In this document: positions 53,256 to 62,800 of the stretch, piece by piece
Layout: the number at the start of each line of letters is the position of its first letter
Numbering within the stretch: position 1 is the first letter of the stretch
NCBI RefSeq assembly: GCF_001050135.1
Contig: NZ_CP012040.1
Location: 1,550,001 to 1,614,000, forward strand
Reading direction: 5' to 3'
Source: Cyclobacterium amurskyense
GTDB lineage: Bacteria > Bacteroidota > Bacteroidia > Cytophagales > Cyclobacteriaceae
Length of the DNA: 64,000 bases
Made by a program: the position numbers and the translations under genes
Notes under the pieces: generated by a model
What the model was told of the DNA's origin: nothing
What the model saw: the letters and a program-made list of their open reading frames with translations, nothing else
Database searches by the model: none

Positions 53256-53468
53256 CAGCTAAATCCATTACAAAGATCGTTCAATTTACAAGTTACTAGA
53301 GATGGATTTGAAATCCTGATAGTATTAAAAGGTAAAACCAAAAGAGATAAATGCCCATAAACAGAGAGAAGCTTTGTCTACCAATGTTTTAATCGCAATC
53401 TGAACCCCTAAAATCACGAGTTATTTTCCCTAGATTGCGTTTAAAAAACGCTCCGATGGGCGTAATTA

Positions 53469-53647
53469 AACCCGAAATATGCAATAGACCTTCTATTACG
53501 TGCTGAGATCGCTTTAAAATCAGCCACTTCGTTGTTGTTTTCAATTTCACCATAGCGGTGCTATGCTAAAATCTCCAAACAGACTGATTTTCTAGCGATT
53601 GCAACACTTCCCGTAAACACGGGAAATCCTATTACATAATCCGGGTT
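53469..53647 (+). repeat. MITE-like repeat, internally deleted copy E
   Basis: A 179-bp version of the repeat with the same ends (AACCCGAAATATGCAATAG ... CTATTACATAATCCGGGTT). Relative to copy D it lacks about 34 bp holding the CTGAC...GTCAG hairpin. It ends 58 bp before the higB ATG. Confidence 0.85.
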
Positions 53648-53688
53648 AAAGAAAACTCACATAGTTCTGTTTTTTTCCGAACTTTTTA

Positions 53689-53706
53689 TATATTTGCAAT
53701 CGCAAA
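53689..53706 (+). promoter_or_regulatory. higBA promoter with overlapping palindrome
   Basis: TATATTTG (53689-53696) is a perfect TAnnTTTG -7 element. The palindrome TTTGC-AATC-GCAAA (53693-53706) overlaps it and reaches the first base of the higB ATG. The mRNA would be nearly leaderless, and a repressor bound here would block transcription start directly. Binding by HigA is inferred. Confidence 0.6.
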
Positions 53707-54044
53707 TGAGACTGACCAATAAGAAATTATTAGAAAAGTTTAAAAGAAAAAACAGAGGAAATATTCCTTTGATAAAAGCCATCGACCAACTCATTAAGGA
53801 TATTAACGACAATAATTGGAAGAATCCTACTGAACTGAATAAAACAAGAATAGATGCGGACAACGTCCATAGTGATGGATTTTACTTTTTCAACATCAAT
53901 ATTCACAGAACAATGATATTAATTGAGTTTGATGACAATGAAGCTACCGCTGTTTGGGTTGGGACACATCAAGAATATGAAACGACCTTTAAAAATAATA
54001 GAAATACTATTAGAAAGTGGTTAAAGTCTAATGATTGGATTTAA
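53706..54044 (+). CDS. higB: HigB-family toxin
   Basis: About 112 residues from the ATG at 53706 (MRLTNKKLLEKF); a TTG 12 bp upstream is also in frame. Features of HigB/RelE-like ribosome-dependent mRNA interferases are visible: N-terminal helices with KAIDQLIKDI, then strands RIDADNVHSDGFYFFNIN and ILIEFDDNEATAVWVGTH, and C-terminal basic residues RNTIRKWLKSNDWI. It is followed 12 bp later by the HTH antitoxin. Toxin before antitoxin is the usual HigBA order. Confidence 0.88.
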   Translation: MRLTNKKLLEKFKRKNRGNIPLIKAIDQLIKDINDNNWKNPTELNKTRIDADNVHSDGFYFFNINIHRTMILIEFDDNEATAVWVGTHQEYETTFKNNRNTIRKWLKSNDWI

Positions 54045-54056
54045 AAAAATAAGCTT

Positions 54057-54617
54057 ATGAAAACACAATTAGACATATCAGAACTAATTGAAAATGGAAA
54101 AATCCGAAATGAATTGGATTTTGAAAGAGCAATGATTGCAGACAGGAAATTGCGTGTTCTTTCGAAGGAAAATCCGAAATTCAAATCCGTTAGAAAAAAA
54201 TTAAGAGATTTAATTGAGCAGTACGAAAATCAAAATTGGAGCACAAATTCTAATATTTCTGACAAAAAACTAAGTGAAAGTGATGTTGCAGAATTGATTG
54301 CCGAAAAAGAACGGTTATTTATTCAGCGAAGAAAAGAGCTTATCCGAAAAAAACTGAAGAGCTTAAATCTAACACAACAAGACTTTGGAAAAGTTTTAGG
54401 ACACCAAAGTAAATCTTATATGTCTGAATTGATTAATGGAGTTAGTCCTTTTTCCTTAAAAGATTTGATTGTTATTAACCAAATTTTGAAAATTGACTTA
54501 ACCGATTTGGTTCCGACTTTTTTACCACATTCTGATAGAGTAAAAATTAGAACAACAATTAAAAAATTAGACAATCCTAAACTGAAATTAAGTAATGACG
54601 ATTTAATTATAGCATAA
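54057..54617 (+). CDS. higA: HigA-family HTH antitoxin
   Basis: A 186-residue protein with an N-terminal helical region and an XRE-type HTH in the second half (LTQQDFGKVLGHQSKSYMSELI), followed by SLKDLIVINQILKIDLTDLV. It should neutralise the preceding toxin and repress the operon. It is longer than minimal antitoxins because of its N-terminal helical domain, a form common in Bacteroidota. It follows the toxin at 12 bp. Confidence 0.87.
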   Translation: MKTQLDISELIENGKIRNELDFERAMIADRKLRVLSKENPKFKSVRKKLRDLIEQYENQNWSTNSNISDKKLSESDVAELIAEKERLFIQRRKELIRKKLKSLNLTQQDFGKVLGHQSKSYMSELINGVSPFSLKDLIVINQILKIDLTDLVPTFLPHSDRVKIRTTIKKLDNPKLKLSNDDLIIA

Positions 54618-54629
54618 ATTACTCCTGCC

Positions 54630-55190
54630 AATCGATTGGTTGGCCGTAGGCCATAAGGCTACAGCCTGTCCAGACCTTTCGCCTGGGGTGAATTAAATCA
54701 TCCAAAATTCGCAATTAAATTCACCCCACCTGTCAGGCCTCAGTATCCAGTTTCCCGATAACCGGGACAGGCTCTGTTCGTTGGAACTGGGGTTTGCAGT
54801 CTCGCTTTTAGCATATCCTGAGACTTCAAGGCTTCACTCCATGCTTTACAGCAAACGAGCCCTGTAAAAAAACAGGGCAGGCATTTCGACTTGCTAATGC
54901 TTCGGTACATTAATTCCCGCACATAAGGGATACCGATAATACTCGGCACAGGCTACCGACTTGCTTCAGGGTATACTTACACCCTTCGGCAGGGGCAGGC
55001 TTAGGGACCGTGCTCAGGGACCGGTGCAGGGTGTTGGGAACTTGGTTTACTACGGGGAATGATTTTCTCCTTTTGCTTTTTTAACGATGTGATTTTATCC
55101 CCAGTTAAAATCTCCTCAAAAACTTGAACCTAGACTTCAATTGGTCTAATTTCCTAGTAATTTCACCAGTTCCTTAGAACGCTTCGGCAA
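54630..55190. other. Structured, GC-richer intergenic block with several hairpins
   Basis: No gene is supported. The block holds many palindromes: GGGGTGAATT (54685-54694) with its complement AATTCACCCC (54718-54727), CCCgataaCCGGG near 54763, CCTGTaaaaaaACAGG near 54861, and a CCTTCGGCAGGGGCAGG stretch near 54993. Some resemble pieces inside the MITE-like repeat (CCCGATAACCGGGACAGGCT versus CCCGTAAACACGGGACAGG). It looks like composite repeat debris. At 55190-55216 the sequence ttgcataatcgggatttaaagg resembles a degenerate repeat end. Confidence 0.45.
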
Positions 55191-55250
55191 TTCCCATTGC
55201 ATAATCGGGATTTAAAGGAACTCAAAATCACAATTCATGTTTACTATCGT

Positions 55251-56237
55251 ATGAAAAAGTTGGAATTACTGATAATAGGAGCCGGCCCCATTGGCCTGGC
55301 CTGTGGCATAGAAGCGAAAAAAGAAGGCATCGACTACCTGATAATAGAGAAAGGTGTGCTGACCAATTCGATTTTTAACTATCCAGTCAATATGACTTTT
55401 TTTTCCACCTCTGAGAAGTTGGAGATGGCCGATATTCCTTTTATGTCTATCTCCAATAAACCTACCAGGCCTGAAGCCCTGGAATATTACAGGAGGATAG
55501 TCAAACATTACCAACTCAACATCAACCTTTACGAAAAAGTAAACACCCTAGAAAAACAGGAAGGTGGATTTTTGGTCCATACCTCCAAGGGAGATTACCT
55601 GGCCGAAAAGCTTGTCCTGGCCACAGGCTTCTATGACCTGCCCAATACCATGAATGTTCCGGGTGAAGATTTGCCCAAAGTTTCGCATTACTACAAAGAA
55701 CCCTGGCCTTATATCGGGCAGAAGATCGTCGTGATTGGCGGAGGCAATTCAGCTGTGGACGTAGCCCTTGAGACCTGGAGAAAGGGAGCGGAGGTGACCA
55801 TGGTAGTAATGAAACCTGAGATCGATCAAACAGTTAAATACTGGGTTTTACCTGACATCGAAAACAGAATCAAAGAGGGATCGATAAAAGGCTATTACAA
55901 TTCCAGCATTAAAGAAATAAGGGAAAAGGAAGTGGTACTGAATACCCCTGAAGGAGAGGTAATTATAGAAAATGATTTTGTACTGGCAATGACGGGTTAC
56001 AAACCCAATTTTGAATTGCTGGACCAACTAGGCGTGAAGCTAAGTTTGGATGAAAAAAGACAACCATGCTTTGATGACATTAGCCAGGAATCGAATGTAC
56101 CCGGACTTTACCTCGCAGGGGTTGTTTGCGGTGGGCTCAACACCAGAGAGTTTTTTATAGAGAATACCATCTCTCACGCCAAGGCCATTGTAGCCGATAT
56201 TTCAAGAAAAAAAGCAGCTTCAACCAGGGAAGGTTAA
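55251..56237 (+). CDS. ypdA: YpdA-type bacillithiol disulfide reductase (Bdr)
   Basis: About 328 residues from the ATG at 55251 (MKKLELLIIGAGPIGLACG); the frame extends 54 bp further upstream only through a TTG. Two Rossmann signatures are visible: GAGPIGLACG for FAD near the start and VIGGGNSAVDVALE for NAD(P) near residue 160. The motif NYPVNMTFFSTSEKLEMA is typical of YpdA. It reduces oxidised bacillithiol. Partner bshC is at 2278 in the same window. It is transcribed alone and followed by a strong hairpin. Confidence 0.9.
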   Translation: MKKLELLIIGAGPIGLACGIEAKKEGIDYLIIEKGVLTNSIFNYPVNMTFFSTSEKLEMADIPFMSISNKPTRPEALEYYRRIVKHYQLNINLYEKVNTLEKQEGGFLVHTSKGDYLAEKLVLATGFYDLPNTMNVPGEDLPKVSHYYKEPWPYIGQKIVVIGGGNSAVDVALETWRKGAEVTMVVMKPEIDQTVKYWVLPDIENRIKEGSIKGYYNSSIKEIREKEVVLNTPEGEVIIENDFVLAMTGYKPNFELLDQLGVKLSLDEKRQPCFDDISQESNVPGLYLAGVVCGGLNTREFFIENTISHAKAIVADISRKKAASTREG

Positions 56238-56274
56238 TTCTTTAATTGATATAGAGGGAAGAGCTGTACTGCCT

Positions 56275-56306
56275 AATCCTGGGTTTAGGCAGTACATAAA
56301 ATAATT
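56275..56306 (+). terminator. Hairpin after ypdA
   Basis: TGTACTGCCTAA pairs perfectly with TTAGGCAGTACA around an 8-nt loop. It lies 38 bp after the ypdA stop codon. The following sequence is AT-rich but lacks a clear T-run. Confidence 0.6.
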
Positions 56307-56415
56307 TATGGCTTTTCGATTTAAATCCCCATTACTGAGACCTAAGTTGAATTCAAGTACTTTTTATTTGGTAAAGAATAGTTCTGATCTATGGTACTGG
56401 TATTGTCTAATACCT

Positions 56416-56423
56416 TATATTTG
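56416..56423 (+). promoter_or_regulatory. Bacteroidota -7 element for ppk1
   Basis: TATATTTG is a perfect TAnnTTTG match and lies 18 bp before the ppk1 ATG. A TTG at 56403-56405 is closer than the usual -33 spacing. Confidence 0.55.
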
Positions 56424-56441
56424 AATAAACTGGAATAAGCC

Positions 56442-58436
56442 ATGAACTACACAGATCGGGATTTAAATTGGTTGTCTTTTAATGAACGCATTCTTCAGGA
56501 AGCAGAAAATGAAGACAGTCCCCTGATGGAACGCTTGAAGTTCTTGGCCATTTATTCCTCCAACCTAGAGGAGTTTTATAGGGTCAGGGTAGCGAGCCAT
56601 CGTTTCGCTCAGACCTTCCAGGCTGATCTAAAAAACAAATACGGCTACCGACCCTCATTTCTCCTTCAGCAGATCAACCAAGTTGTAAGTGCTCAACAGG
56701 AGCGTTTGGGTAAAGTTTTCTATTCAAAAATTCTTCCAGGCTTAGCAAAAGAAGGCGTTCATTTATTGACGGACCATTTTTCCGAGGAAGACAAGATCCA
56801 AATGGGTACCTTCTATGACCTTCGGCTCAAGGGAAACTTCATCATTCAGGACATTACAGAAAAAGTCAACCTCCAACTTAAAAACCTAACGGTCTATCTT
56901 TACGCCGTCACCAAAGAGCGACAGTTTCTCATTGAACTAGACTATAAAACCTTAGGAAGGTTTATTGATATCTCTACCTCGGACAAGGAGAAACGCATCG
57001 TACAGTTAGATGATATTTTTAGAAGTAATGCGGAAAAGTTCTTGGGTGAAAAATCCGAAATATTTGCCGTAAAGATCTCAAGGGACGCTGAATTGTACAT
57101 GGACGACGAAGAGGAGGATATTGTATCAAAAATAGAAAAAAGCATTGTTAACAGAGATACAGGTCTTCCTTCTCGCTTACTTTTTGATGAAAACATCCCT
57201 TTCAAATACATCGATACATTAAGAAAGAAAATTGAGGTGGACATGTCTGGGTTAATTCCTGGAGGTCGCTACCATAATTTTTATGATTTCTTTGGCTTTC
57301 CTGCATCGGAAAAGCACTTATTGTACCCGGAAATACCTAAAATCCCTTGCTCAAGGCTTGATCATTCCTCGGATTGGTTTGAAGAGATTGATAAGGAAGC
57401 CATTTTCCTAAGTTTCCCTTACCAAAGTTATGCATACGTAACGGACTTTTTGAAACTGGCGGCAGAAGACCCGTATGTTGAGGAAATAAATATCACCCTA
57501 TACCGAGTGGCAAAGACCTCAGCGGTTTGCTTGGCACTTGAAGCAGCTGCAAAAAATGGCAAGAAGGTATTTGTCTTGGATGAAGCACAGGCTCGGTTTG
57601 ATGAGGAGTCAAATATTTACTGGGGAGAGCGGCTAACCAAGGCAGGAGCTACAGTAAAGTATGGCATAAATGATTTGAAAGTGCATGCTAAAATTTGCAC
57701 CATTAAGCGACGAGAGGGCAAGGACATCAAGACCTATGCCTACATGGGCACGGGCAATTTTAATGAAAAAACGGCTGAAATATATGGGGACCATGCCCTG
57801 CTCAGCACACAAAGCAATTACACCAGGGACCTGGATGAGGTTTTCGCCTTTCTCAAGGACAATTCCTACCAACCGCAATTTGAAAGCCTATTGGTTGCTC
57901 CTTTTAACTTAAGAAGTTCCATTGAGCAATTAATTGACAATGAAATCCGCTTAGTTAAAAAAGGCAAAAAGGGCAAATTGACCGCCAAGCTTAACAGCTT
58001 AGAAGACACCCTTATGATAGATAAGCTAAGGCAGGCTGCGGATGAGGGCGTAGAAATTGACCTTATTGTTCGTGGCATTTGTTGCTTCCATCCACAAACG
58101 GAGCTACAAGAGAAAAACATCAAAGTGGTGAGCATAATAGATCGCTTCCTGGAACATACCAGAATATACCAATTTCATAACGATGGTGACAAAAAGGTAT
58201 TCCTGGCCTCAGCGGATTGGATGACCAGAAATTTATCGAGACGGATAGAAGTAGCTTTCCCAATAAATCAGGAAAAGGCCAGAGATCTTTTACTGGCTGA
58301 GCTTGATGCCCAACTCCATGACAATAAAAAAGGAAGACAGGTAGCCTGCAAGGATGAAAATCAATTTATTATGGGAAAAGAAGACTTGAGCTCACAAGTG
58401 AAAATGTTCGGCTTAGTAAAAAAATACAACCTATAA
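56442..58436 (+). CDS. ppk1: Polyphosphate kinase 1
   Basis: A 664-residue PPK1 of near-normal length. The N-terminal domain begins DRDLNWLSFNERILQEAE with SSNLEEFYRVRVA. The catalytic His is in NDLKVHAKICTIKR, near the YMGTGNFNEKTAEIYGD block, and the C-terminal domain has HDG-like and SADWMTRNLSRRIEVAFPI. It reversibly transfers the gamma phosphate of ATP to polyphosphate, usually at the membrane. The next gene, a nucleotide cyclase, starts 1 bp after its stop, so the two are one transcript. Confidence 0.96.
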   Translation: MNYTDRDLNWLSFNERILQEAENEDSPLMERLKFLAIYSSNLEEFYRVRVASHRFAQTFQADLKNKYGYRPSFLLQQINQVVSAQQERLGKVFYSKILPGLAKEGVHLLTDHFSEEDKIQMGTFYDLRLKGNFIIQDITEKVNLQLKNLTVYLYAVTKERQFLIELDYKTLGRFIDISTSDKEKRIVQLDDIFRSNAEKFLGEKSEIFAVKISRDAELYMDDEEEDIVSKIEKSIVNRDTGLPSRLLFDENIPFKYIDTLRKKIEVDMSGLIPGGRYHNFYDFFGFPASEKHLLYPEIPKIPCSRLDHSSDWFEEIDKEAIFLSFPYQSYAYVTDFLKLAAEDPYVEEINITLYRVAKTSAVCLALEAAAKNGKKVFVLDEAQARFDEESNIYWGERLTKAGATVKYGINDLKVHAKICTIKRREGKDIKTYAYMGTGNFNEKTAEIYGDHALLSTQSNYTRDLDEVFAFLKDNSYQPQFESLLVAPFNLRSSIEQLIDNEIRLVKKGKKGKLTAKLNSLEDTLMIDKLRQAADEGVEIDLIVRGICCFHPQTELQEKNIKVVSIIDRFLEHTRIYQFHNDGDKKVFLASADWMTRNLSRRIEVAFPINQEKARDLLLAELDAQLHDNKKGRQVACKDENQFIMGKEDLSSQVKMFGLVKKYNL

Positions 58437-58437
58437 A

Positions 58438-59517
58438 ATGCTGTCTAGAGAAATCATTCGAAATTTTAAAATCTACTTTCTGTTGGGCGCTATTTTTATG
58501 TCTTTGTCCGCCTACAGTAGGTTTTATTTCTCTGAAATGTACCGCATAGAACCATTGGGCATAAGCAGCATAGATTTGCTGGACATTTTGAAATTTGTTT
58601 TCTTAATGATCTTTTTAGGTTCTTTTGGCCTTGCACTTTTATCTAGCATATTTGATGTGCTGATACTTAAAAAACTATTAAAAAACACTTCCCCAAAAAT
58701 TGCCCTAAGCATTGGGATTCCGGCTCAGGCACTCATGATTATTTTGATTGTTCAAGTTCTGGACTTCGTTTATGTTACTACCTTACCATTGATTTATGAG
58801 GGACCTGTAGAACCCACCGGGCCTTCAGAAAACATGTTTTTAATTATTCACCTTATCGTGGCTGTTGGCATGTCTAAGGTATTGATAGAAATTGACCGAA
58901 AACTGGGTCCAGGCAATTTATGGAAGATGCTCACGGGGAAATTCTTTAAGCCCCGAGAAGAAGAAAGGATTTTCATGTTTATTGATTTGCAGAGTAGCAC
59001 TTCCATTGCAGAGAGAATTGGACATCTAGAATACAGCAAATTTTTACAAAGCTGTTTTCAGGATTTCTCCATAGTGGACCACTACCGAGCAGACATCTAT
59101 CAGTATGTAGGGGATGAAGTTGTTGTAAGTTGGTCGCCCAATAAGGGAGTTAAAAATGATAATTTCTTAAAAGCTTTTTTCGCTTTTACCGACCTACTAA
59201 AAAGAAAAAGGGAACATTATCAAAAGGAGTATGGTATTTCGCCCTATTTTAAGGCTGGCGCCAATATCGGCCCAGTGATCATTACTGAAGTGGGAGATAT
59301 AAAAAGGGAGATTACTTACCATGGAGACACGCTGAATACCGCAGCCAGGATACAAGAAAAGTGCAATGATTTAAAGGCCCAATTGCTGATTTCTGAATCG
59401 CTTTACAAACTTGTCAATAATAAAGATGCCTATCAGATAGATGATGTAGGGACAATTCATTTGAAGGGAAAAGGCAAAAATGTACGGCTATATCGCGTGG
59501 CACAGTTAGACAATTGA
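58438..59517 (+). CDS. Membrane-anchored class III nucleotide cyclase
   Basis: A 359-residue protein with four N-terminal membrane helices (about 10-30, 48-75, 87-112, 130-150) and a C-terminal cyclase domain (about 170-350). Metal-binding Asp residues are in IFMFIDLQSST and IYQYVGDEVVVSW, and the transition-state Asn and Arg are in GDTLNTAARIQE. Substrate choice between ATP and GTP is not clear. It follows ppk1 at 1 bp, an unusual partner that hints at a nucleotide or stress signalling link. No HAMP or sensor domain is evident. Confidence 0.9.
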   Translation: MLSREIIRNFKIYFLLGAIFMSLSAYSRFYFSEMYRIEPLGISSIDLLDILKFVFLMIFLGSFGLALLSSIFDVLILKKLLKNTSPKIALSIGIPAQALMIILIVQVLDFVYVTTLPLIYEGPVEPTGPSENMFLIIHLIVAVGMSKVLIEIDRKLGPGNLWKMLTGKFFKPREEERIFMFIDLQSSTSIAERIGHLEYSKFLQSCFQDFSIVDHYRADIYQYVGDEVVVSWSPNKGVKNDNFLKAFFAFTDLLKRKREHYQKEYGISPYFKAGANIGPVIITEVGDIKREITYHGDTLNTAARIQEKCNDLKAQLLISESLYKLVNNKDAYQIDDVGTIHLKGKGKNVRLYRVAQLDN

Positions 59518-59882
59518 TTGTATAACTTAATAGGAAATAGACCTGTGTGCCTTTTGTCTTTTAAAGCTGGCTTTTCATTAATAAACACATTTATTAGAAA
59601 ATTTCAAGAGCTGTTAATTACCCTACTTTAACTTTATCGAGGTATTATTTCTGGCTTAAAACAAGCATATATCATTTACATGTACTCAGTTGCAGAATCT
59701 CTATAAAAGCCAAGAAGCCTAAAGGGCTTCAACAACAATAACCACGGGTGGAACCCGTGGTGAAAGCGAATATATACACACTGATTTTGGCGGTATTGTT
59801 GCTTTTTTTTCTGCAACAATGCTGACAAAATCAACCTACGTTTGCGACTCAACCTTACGAACCGCAACTTTGAAATACGGAA
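59518..59882. other. Convergent intergenic region with a REP-like hairpin
   Basis: No gene is supported. ACCACGGGT-GGA-ACCCGTGGT (59741-59761) is a perfect 9-bp stem with a 3-nt loop, inside a segment (gggcttcaacaacaataacc) of a type often scattered in Bacteroidota genomes as REP-like repeats. A minus-strand 63-codon frame covering it has the look of repeat-derived translation and is not called. The hairpin may also help terminate the two converging genes. Confidence 0.5.
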
Positions 59883-62800
59883 TTAAAATTGGTAGCCGAA
59901 TGAAAAGAAGGGTAAAACCTCCTCATCAGTAAATCCTACAGAGAAAGTGGCCACCAACTGATTGAGTGGAGCCAACCAAATCCCGCCACCGGTGGCATTG
60001 TGCCATTTATTGGACGCTTCATTTTTTACCCATACCCTACCTATATCATTAAAAGCAAGCACTCCAACAGTTGCAGGTAGCACATAGGTCTTCAGGTTAA
60101 ACAATCGAATCCTTACTTCTGTATTGTTGTAAGCGACTGCATCACCATTGAACCTAAACCTTCTAAATCCACGCAAATTCTCTAGACCACCAAGCGTTTG
60201 TCCCTGAAAAAATTCATAATGCCCCCAATTTTTGCCTGCACCAAATTTGCTTGCCCAAACCAATCTCGACGGGTATCGAAAAGACCAATACAATGCAAGT
60301 TCAGCATTTACACTACTGAAGTTATTTGAATGCGCATTCATTTTCCACAGCCTTTTTGCCTGCCCACTGAAGTACAATCCTCTTGTAGGCATTTGTTTTT
60401 GGTCTCTGGTATCAAAAACGATTTTGGCCGAGCCCCCACTGTAAAACTTGGCTTTGTCCAGGCGTTCCTGGTCCAAACCAATTTCTGGTGAAGTAACAAA
60501 TTTCCCAGCATTGTCACTCGGATCAAATCGGTATACCTGAAAATTTGGTCCAATGCTGAGACTTCCACTTCCCCCTAATTTAGCTTGAAAGCCACTGTAC
60601 AATTCATACCAATTGAACCTCGATCGATAATAAGCAATATCGTAGTTTTTCGTATCGTATTCCGTTTCATTCCCCCTTCCAAAGTAGTTATAAGAATAGT
60701 GTGGTGCACGAACATCCGCTCTCCACAGTAAGTCCAACTTGCCCAAAACATCAACCGCTTGCCCCTCATAGGCAATATTAAAAGCATTGGTTTTAATCGC
60801 ATATTTACCCATAATGGACTGCCGAACTGAAAAGGGTTCCTTATTAAAACCTTGCTTTTCCCAAAGCAGACCTCCACCAATAAAAACCCCATCATCTCTG
60901 TTATACCCTACTGAGGCCAAAGGCATGACTTTATCAAACTTAAACGCTGTCCTGTTATAGCTTAAACCCGAGGGGGCATTCTTTAATTTAATACTCCCCC
61001 CTGAAACAATGGTCTGTTCTTCTCCGGCATTTTGATAAACCAAAGTATTCTTCCTTTGAGTAATCCCCTTGTCTTCAATAAGCTTATCCCCATGACCGGG
61101 AATTACCCTTACTTTAATCTTTCCAGGCCCTTCCCCTTCGAAGGCAAAAGTATCATCCCCTTCCAATCCATACAATCGGACCTCCCTGGTTTCAGTTGGC
61201 AAAAAGGTACGCTGATAAAGTTTTTGTTCCAGGTCTCCGGATTTATCAATCTTCCTAACTTTTACCTCAACCCTTCCATCAGAAAGATATTTCACTTTGA
61301 AAAGCTCATTTTTATCGGTTCCTGTAATATTCACCTCCTTGGAGAGGAAACTGTAATATTGAAGCATTTCTTGCTTCAGCCAGGTTTTTCTTTGGCGCAA
61401 CTTTGCTTGGATTACGGGGCCATCTTTTTCTGCAACAGCCTCCGGCCAATCCTGAAAAGCTCCTTTGATGGCCTCATCAGTCATTTTGGCAATTTCCTTG
61501 TCCAATGTTTTCTCCCAATCCTTCCGATCCAACTCATTGATAAAGCTACGGTCAAAATACCTTCCGTTAAACATAAAGCCAGCCACAAAGCGAGGTGCTT
61601 CGTAACCAAAGCCCTGAAACTTAGGAATCAGCCATTTTCTACTGCCGATCTTGGGAATAAGCCCTTCATTAACAAAGAAAGCTTGGTCTCTATCTCTAGG
61701 CATAGGAGTAAACTCCCAACCTTTTTTCTTCTTTTCACCTATCCACCTCCACTGGTCATCATGCCTATCCCAATCACCTATCCAAAGGTCAAATATTCTT
61801 GCTTTCAATACTTCCTTCTGCTTTACCTGATGATCGTTATCTCCATGAATTTTGGACAGCATTTTATCCGTACTTAAAAACTTAATGTCCTCAGGGGCTT
61901 CTGGAGAGGCTATTTCACGTTCTTCAAACAAGTACAAATTATCGGCAAATTCTTCCCTATAAACCCCCAATAAAGGATCATCTGGCAAATACACAATTTT
62001 TGGGTTGGTGTGTACTATTCCTACCTCATGCGCCAATCGCGCTACAGCCAGGGCAGCATATGGATGAGAAGAGGAGATCTGATCCTGAATGACCTCTTTG
62101 GCAATGGTTTCACGCAAATGGGGAGCCAAGGCCTTGTCAGGGTATTTATTTACCGAGCGAAGCACATACTCCCTACCGCTAGCACTTTCCAATCTCAGGG
62201 AGCGGGTTTGCATGCCACCGCCTTTTTTGAGAATGCGAAGACCTCCCTTGGCAGTTGTCAGGTCCAATGTTTCAAAAGAAGCAGGAATGGCCCAAGTCTC
62301 CCGGTAATTTTTCCCTAGAAAATTATAGTATCCTTTACCATGCAGGTATTGGGTGGAAATGGGCCTGGTGACGGTTTCAGGTAAGTCACGATCAAACAAA
62401 TCCAACTCCTTCTTACTATTGGCATAGGGCTTAACCAATTGCTTTTCATAAAGTGCTTCCCCTTTCAATGGATCAAAAAAGGACAGACTTACTTTATGGT
62501 TTTCATAAAAATCCAATACTGCATAACCTTGCTTGGGATAGATAAAATCTGCTTCATTGTTCTTTTTAATTGTCGTATGCTTTGCCCCAGCTCCACTGAT
62601 AATATAATTCACATTGTCTTCCTGCGTAAAAGCCAAGCCATGCTCATGCCCAGCCACTTGAATGATATTTGGGTGATTGGCGAAAATTTCATCAAAGGCT
62701 TTAATCATGGCTTCATACCGCGGATGAACCAGATCTTGGACATTGCCAAACCAAGTTCTATAAAGTGGGTAAATGGAACCAATAAGAGGTAAAGGAAGGT

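Noticed and set aside
53694..53705. A TTG start for higB 12 bp upstream
   Set aside because: The TTG lies within the promoter -7 element, so it could not be in the message. The ATG at 53706 is preferred.
54740..54949. A 69-codon minus-strand frame in the hairpin-rich block
   Set aside because: Its residues follow the palindromic repeats rather than any protein pattern, so it is probably repeat-derived.
54630..55190. A retron or group II intron remnant
   Set aside because: No reverse transcriptase frame or recognisable intron domain V was seen nearby.
55197..55250. An upstream TTG start for ypdA
   Set aside because: The extra 18 residues precede a textbook FAD-binding N-terminus (MKKLELLIIGAGPIG) and run through a degenerate repeat end.
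59676..59867. A 63-codon minus-strand frame over the REP-like hairpin
   Set aside because: The sequence is that of a translated dispersed repeat (FHHGFHPWLLLL), with no independent support.
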